Made by a program: the position numbers and the translations under genes. A stretch of DNA of 64,000 bases, taken from contig CAJQUW010000578.1 of assembly GCA_907163375.1 (NCBI GenBank), forward strand, positions 1 to 64,000, in the 5' to 3' direction. This document shows positions 61,531 through 64,000 of the stretch, piece by piece (the first letter of the stretch is position 1; the number at the start of each line of letters is the position of its first letter). A model generated the notes under the pieces. The model saw only the letters and a list, made by a program, of their open reading frames with translations. It ran no database searches and was not told the DNA's origin. Source of the stretch: Prostheceraeus crozeri (Eukaryota > Platyhelminthes > Polycladida > Euryleptidae).

Positions 61531-62468
61531 TTCCTCAAATATAACGATCGATCACATTTGTTTGTAAGTCATTCATCACATAGTCTTTTATCATAATAGT
61601 TGTTCGAAACGGAATAAATACGGTACAAAAATAAATACGGCCTATTCTATATTTTCTCTTTAAATGTCTTACGGATGTCTTGCGTCAGGTGCACAGAAAC
61701 CATTTCCCACGGCTGCATTCGGTCTCCCTTGTGCATGCGCGAACTTTCATGCCGCATTTCATCTTTCATTGTCGAACAACTTCAGTGCTGGCACCTATTC
61801 TAATATCCTGATGATCACATGTCACGCGTTGTATGTTGACGCTTCTATCGGGACCATGATACATCATGGTCCATTACCCTGTGAAAAAAAAGTTGCCGGG
61901 CCAGCAGCGTTGCGTCGACATTCTCCCGACAGCGTTATGGTTCCTGATTCCTCGATGTTGGGCCATTGACGTTGCATCGACATTCCGCCATCAAACTGTC
62001 GCCCTAAATCCCATTAATATGCCAACGACAAATCCTGCATGAAAACCTGCCCTTGCAGCATTGAGACAACTCAATAATATCCATGTTATAATAATTGTAT
62101 TTTATTATATATAATAGTTAATAAATACATAATATATAAATAGTAACATCAGGTATAATAACTATTACGGATGCATTCAAGTAGCGTTCTTTTAAATTCC
62201 ACCAGAGGACGAGAGAGTTATGGTCTCAAACTTTCAATGCACTCAGACGAGCACTAATTTTCATGATACTTTACAACCAATGAGAAATAATGGAAATGCC
62301 GATCGAACCTCAAGCAAGTGTAATTTTGAGTCCGGTGGATGTATCAAAGCATCCATCAGGATTCAAAGCTACCGAATTTAAGGTTTTGAACAGTACTTAA
62401 AAATGAAAGAATCAATGAAACTCATATTATACATGTAAAGTGAATTGCTTTCATTAAAAATACTGTAC
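61531..62468. other. Unassigned stretch
   Basis: An open frame at 61664-61969 (MSYGCLASGAQKPFPTAAFG) has no domain or conserved start context. GTTGCGTCGACATTC and GTTGCATCGACATTC recur within 60 bp near 61905-61980. A long AT tract lies at 62085-62150. Confidence 0.3.
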
Positions 62469-63375
62469 TTAAGGGTCTGTTCACTGTTCAATTGCGTCAT
62501 ACTACAATTGTATGCATATAATTTTAACAATCAAGCAATAGCAATTTATGATATTCACTTCTCATACATGTAACGTGTAATTCGTGTATTCTACTGTAAT
62601 TTTAGTAAAAGATTTTTAGAAACACTGATTTTCCGCTATATCCTAATGCTCTATTCAATGTAGGTAATTTTTCATTTATTTTGATAGCTTCAATGATTCT
62701 AATAGAATTCTGAATATTTCTACCTTGATATTCAACTTCAAAGCAGTTGTGTATTCTATTGCTACATGCAGTACATCTACTTAAGTGAGTGCTTATTGCC
62801 GTGTTACCTTTTATGTATTCACTTATTCGTTGGTGAAATTCTCTTTTTGCCTATTGGGCATCAGGATCAACCTGACATGTGAATTGATACAAAAGACATG
62901 ATTTCAACAACTTTGGTGTTTTATCTTTTAGATTTAAGTACACTGACTTTTGGAGTTTGAAAGTCGACATTTACGTTCAAATCCAACATTCGAAAAAGTT
63001 TTTTATATTTTACGTCTATATTTTATCGATATAGTTTGCAAATGCAGAAATCGGAGAAAACATTTCTGTCTATCTATTGTACCTATCTTCCGAAGTATTT
63101 TTACATTTATCGCTAAAATTTATTATTCAAGAGATTTCTTAACATACTGTACACAAATTCTAGTAATTCAATTACATACTCTGTTACATAATTCCGGTAT
63201 GTATAGATGGACAGAAATGTTTTTTTCGATTACCACATTTGCGAGCTATAGCGAATACACGAATTACACGTTACATGTATGAAAAGTGAATATCATAAAT
63301 TGTAGTTGTCTGATTTTTAGAATTACGCGGATCTAATTGTAGTATGACGCAATTGACCAGTGAACAGGTCCTTAA
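62469..63375. mobile_element. piggyBac-like MITE with TTAA target duplications
   Basis: TTAA at 62469-62472 and 63372-63375 flank an 899-bp element. The left end reads GGGTCTGTTCACTGTTCAAT and the inverted right end GGACCTGTTCACTGGTCAAT. The terminal repeats then share TGCGTCATACTACAATT. TTAA duplication and GG ends are typical of piggyBac. No transposase is encoded. The inside carries a Penelope remnant. Confidence 0.85.
62640..62945 (-). pseudogene. Penelope-type GIY-YIG remnant inside the MITE
   Basis: The minus strand encodes LLKSCLLYQFTCQVD, then REFHQRISEYIKGNTAISTH, CTACSNRIHNCFEVEYQG and IRIIEAIKINEKLPTLNR. This corresponds to the second half and C-terminal tail of a Penelope GIY-YIG endonuclease. 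It is of a different lineage from the insertion at 867-3281. It has a stop within it and no reverse transcriptase. Confidence 0.55.
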
Positions 63376-64000
63376 AAAACTCACATTATAATTTCCATGT
63401 TTTCCAATCCTCCTTCGGAGATTCACCTTGCTTTATTTGATTATTCGACTGCAGCGGTATGTAGGTCTAATATTTGATCACATTTTGAAATCACTTCAAA
63501 TGACTTTTCGGTAATAATATCAATCACATCAACTTAATGGTTTTCAGCGAAGATGGAGAGACTATAGGTCGATGAGTTGGAAAGATGTGAATCAAAACGT
63601 GCAGCGATGAAGATGGAGAACTATTTCCAAAATGAAAAAAAGCGCCGGTATAATACGAAAATTGGTTGTGAACATCGAAATACGACAGAATCCTCTAAAT
63701 CTCCAAAACACGAATGAATAACTGAAGACGTCGTTAAAAGCTTTGAAAATTCATGCTTAAGACCGCAGAACGATGTAGCTACATGTATTAACGCTGGTGC
63801 TGAGCTGACTGATGAAAGTGAAAACACGCACGATAGACCGGGAGCAAATGAATGACGCCTGGATGCAGTATACAGTTTCTCTCCGCTCCCATCCTCTGTT
63901 ATGTGACTCATTGAATGAAGGCCGGTTGTATCATTAGTTTGGCAGGCGATTGACGAAGTTATTTACTCTAGTGGAGAGTTGTGTGAACACAGATGTGAAG
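63376..64000. other. Unassigned stretch
   Basis: No gene was recognised. A 96-codon minus-strand frame at 63621-63911 has no domain features. Confidence 0.3.

Noticed and set aside
61664-61969. 101-codon open frame
   Set aside because: It has no recognisable domain or start context and is surrounded by repeats, so it is likely chance.

Overview
This is metazoan genomic DNA, most likely from a marine invertebrate, and it is dominated by transposable elements. The evidence is spliced genes with GT-AG introns, TATA boxes, AT-rich spacers, and Penelope, Polinton, pogo, RTE, CR1, mariner, piggyBac-like and Gypsy-related elements stacked together. I recognise no clear host protein-coding gene and no bacterial operon structure. 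The species cannot be named from the sequence.

Region 1 (1-8.1 kb) is a very AT-rich, broken Polinton/adintovirus-like element. It holds a capsid-type protein, minor-virion and pX-like proteins, a parvovirus-type phospholipase A2 domain in one frame with an integrase, and adenain-like protease remnants. A Penelope-like retroelement (867-3281) sits inside a duplicated part of it, flanked by a 12-bp target duplication.

Region 2 (8.1-24.5 kb) is a second, differently styled Polinton-type element. It has a pX-like protein, an FtsK/HerA packaging ATPase, two penton-like capsid-vertex proteins, a family-B DNA polymerase, two RING-finger proteins and a DEDDh-type exonuclease. It also has an unusual transcription set: a protein closely resembling TATA-binding protein and a duplicated gene that may be PC4-like, both behind near-identical TATA boxes. 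Two of its genes put the start codon alone in exon 1, followed at once by a 67-nt intron.

Region 3 (24.7-26.6 kb) holds two minus-strand genes with TATA boxes. About 30 nt after their stops lie stem-loops that fit the replication-dependent histone mRNA consensus. Each stem-loop is followed 44-45 nt later by a cUUCGg-tetraloop hairpin. Neither product is a histone. Together with the TBP-like gene this is the most unusual content of the window. Whether region 3 belongs to the region 2 element is open.

Region 4 (26.6-43.3 kb) is mostly unrecognised sequence with a 323-bp tandem repeat, a pogo-type MITE, a decayed pogo-like transposase with a C-terminal zinc finger, a foldback MITE, and remnants of CR1-like and RTE-like LINEs and a mariner-like transposase.

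Region 5 (43.3-59.3 kb) is a 15.8-kb DNA transposon with nearly identical 1.94-kb inverted arms. Its broken transposase gene ends in an XPG/FEN-type nuclease and a cysteine-rich tail, which suggests the Academ superfamily. A 5,976-bp LTR retrotransposon of the Gmr1 type (integrase before reverse transcriptase) has inserted into that gene. Its two LTRs look identical and its reading frames whole, so it is very young.

Region 6 (59.3-64 kb) is mostly unannotated, with a TTAA-flanked piggyBac-like MITE carrying a Penelope GIY-YIG remnant.
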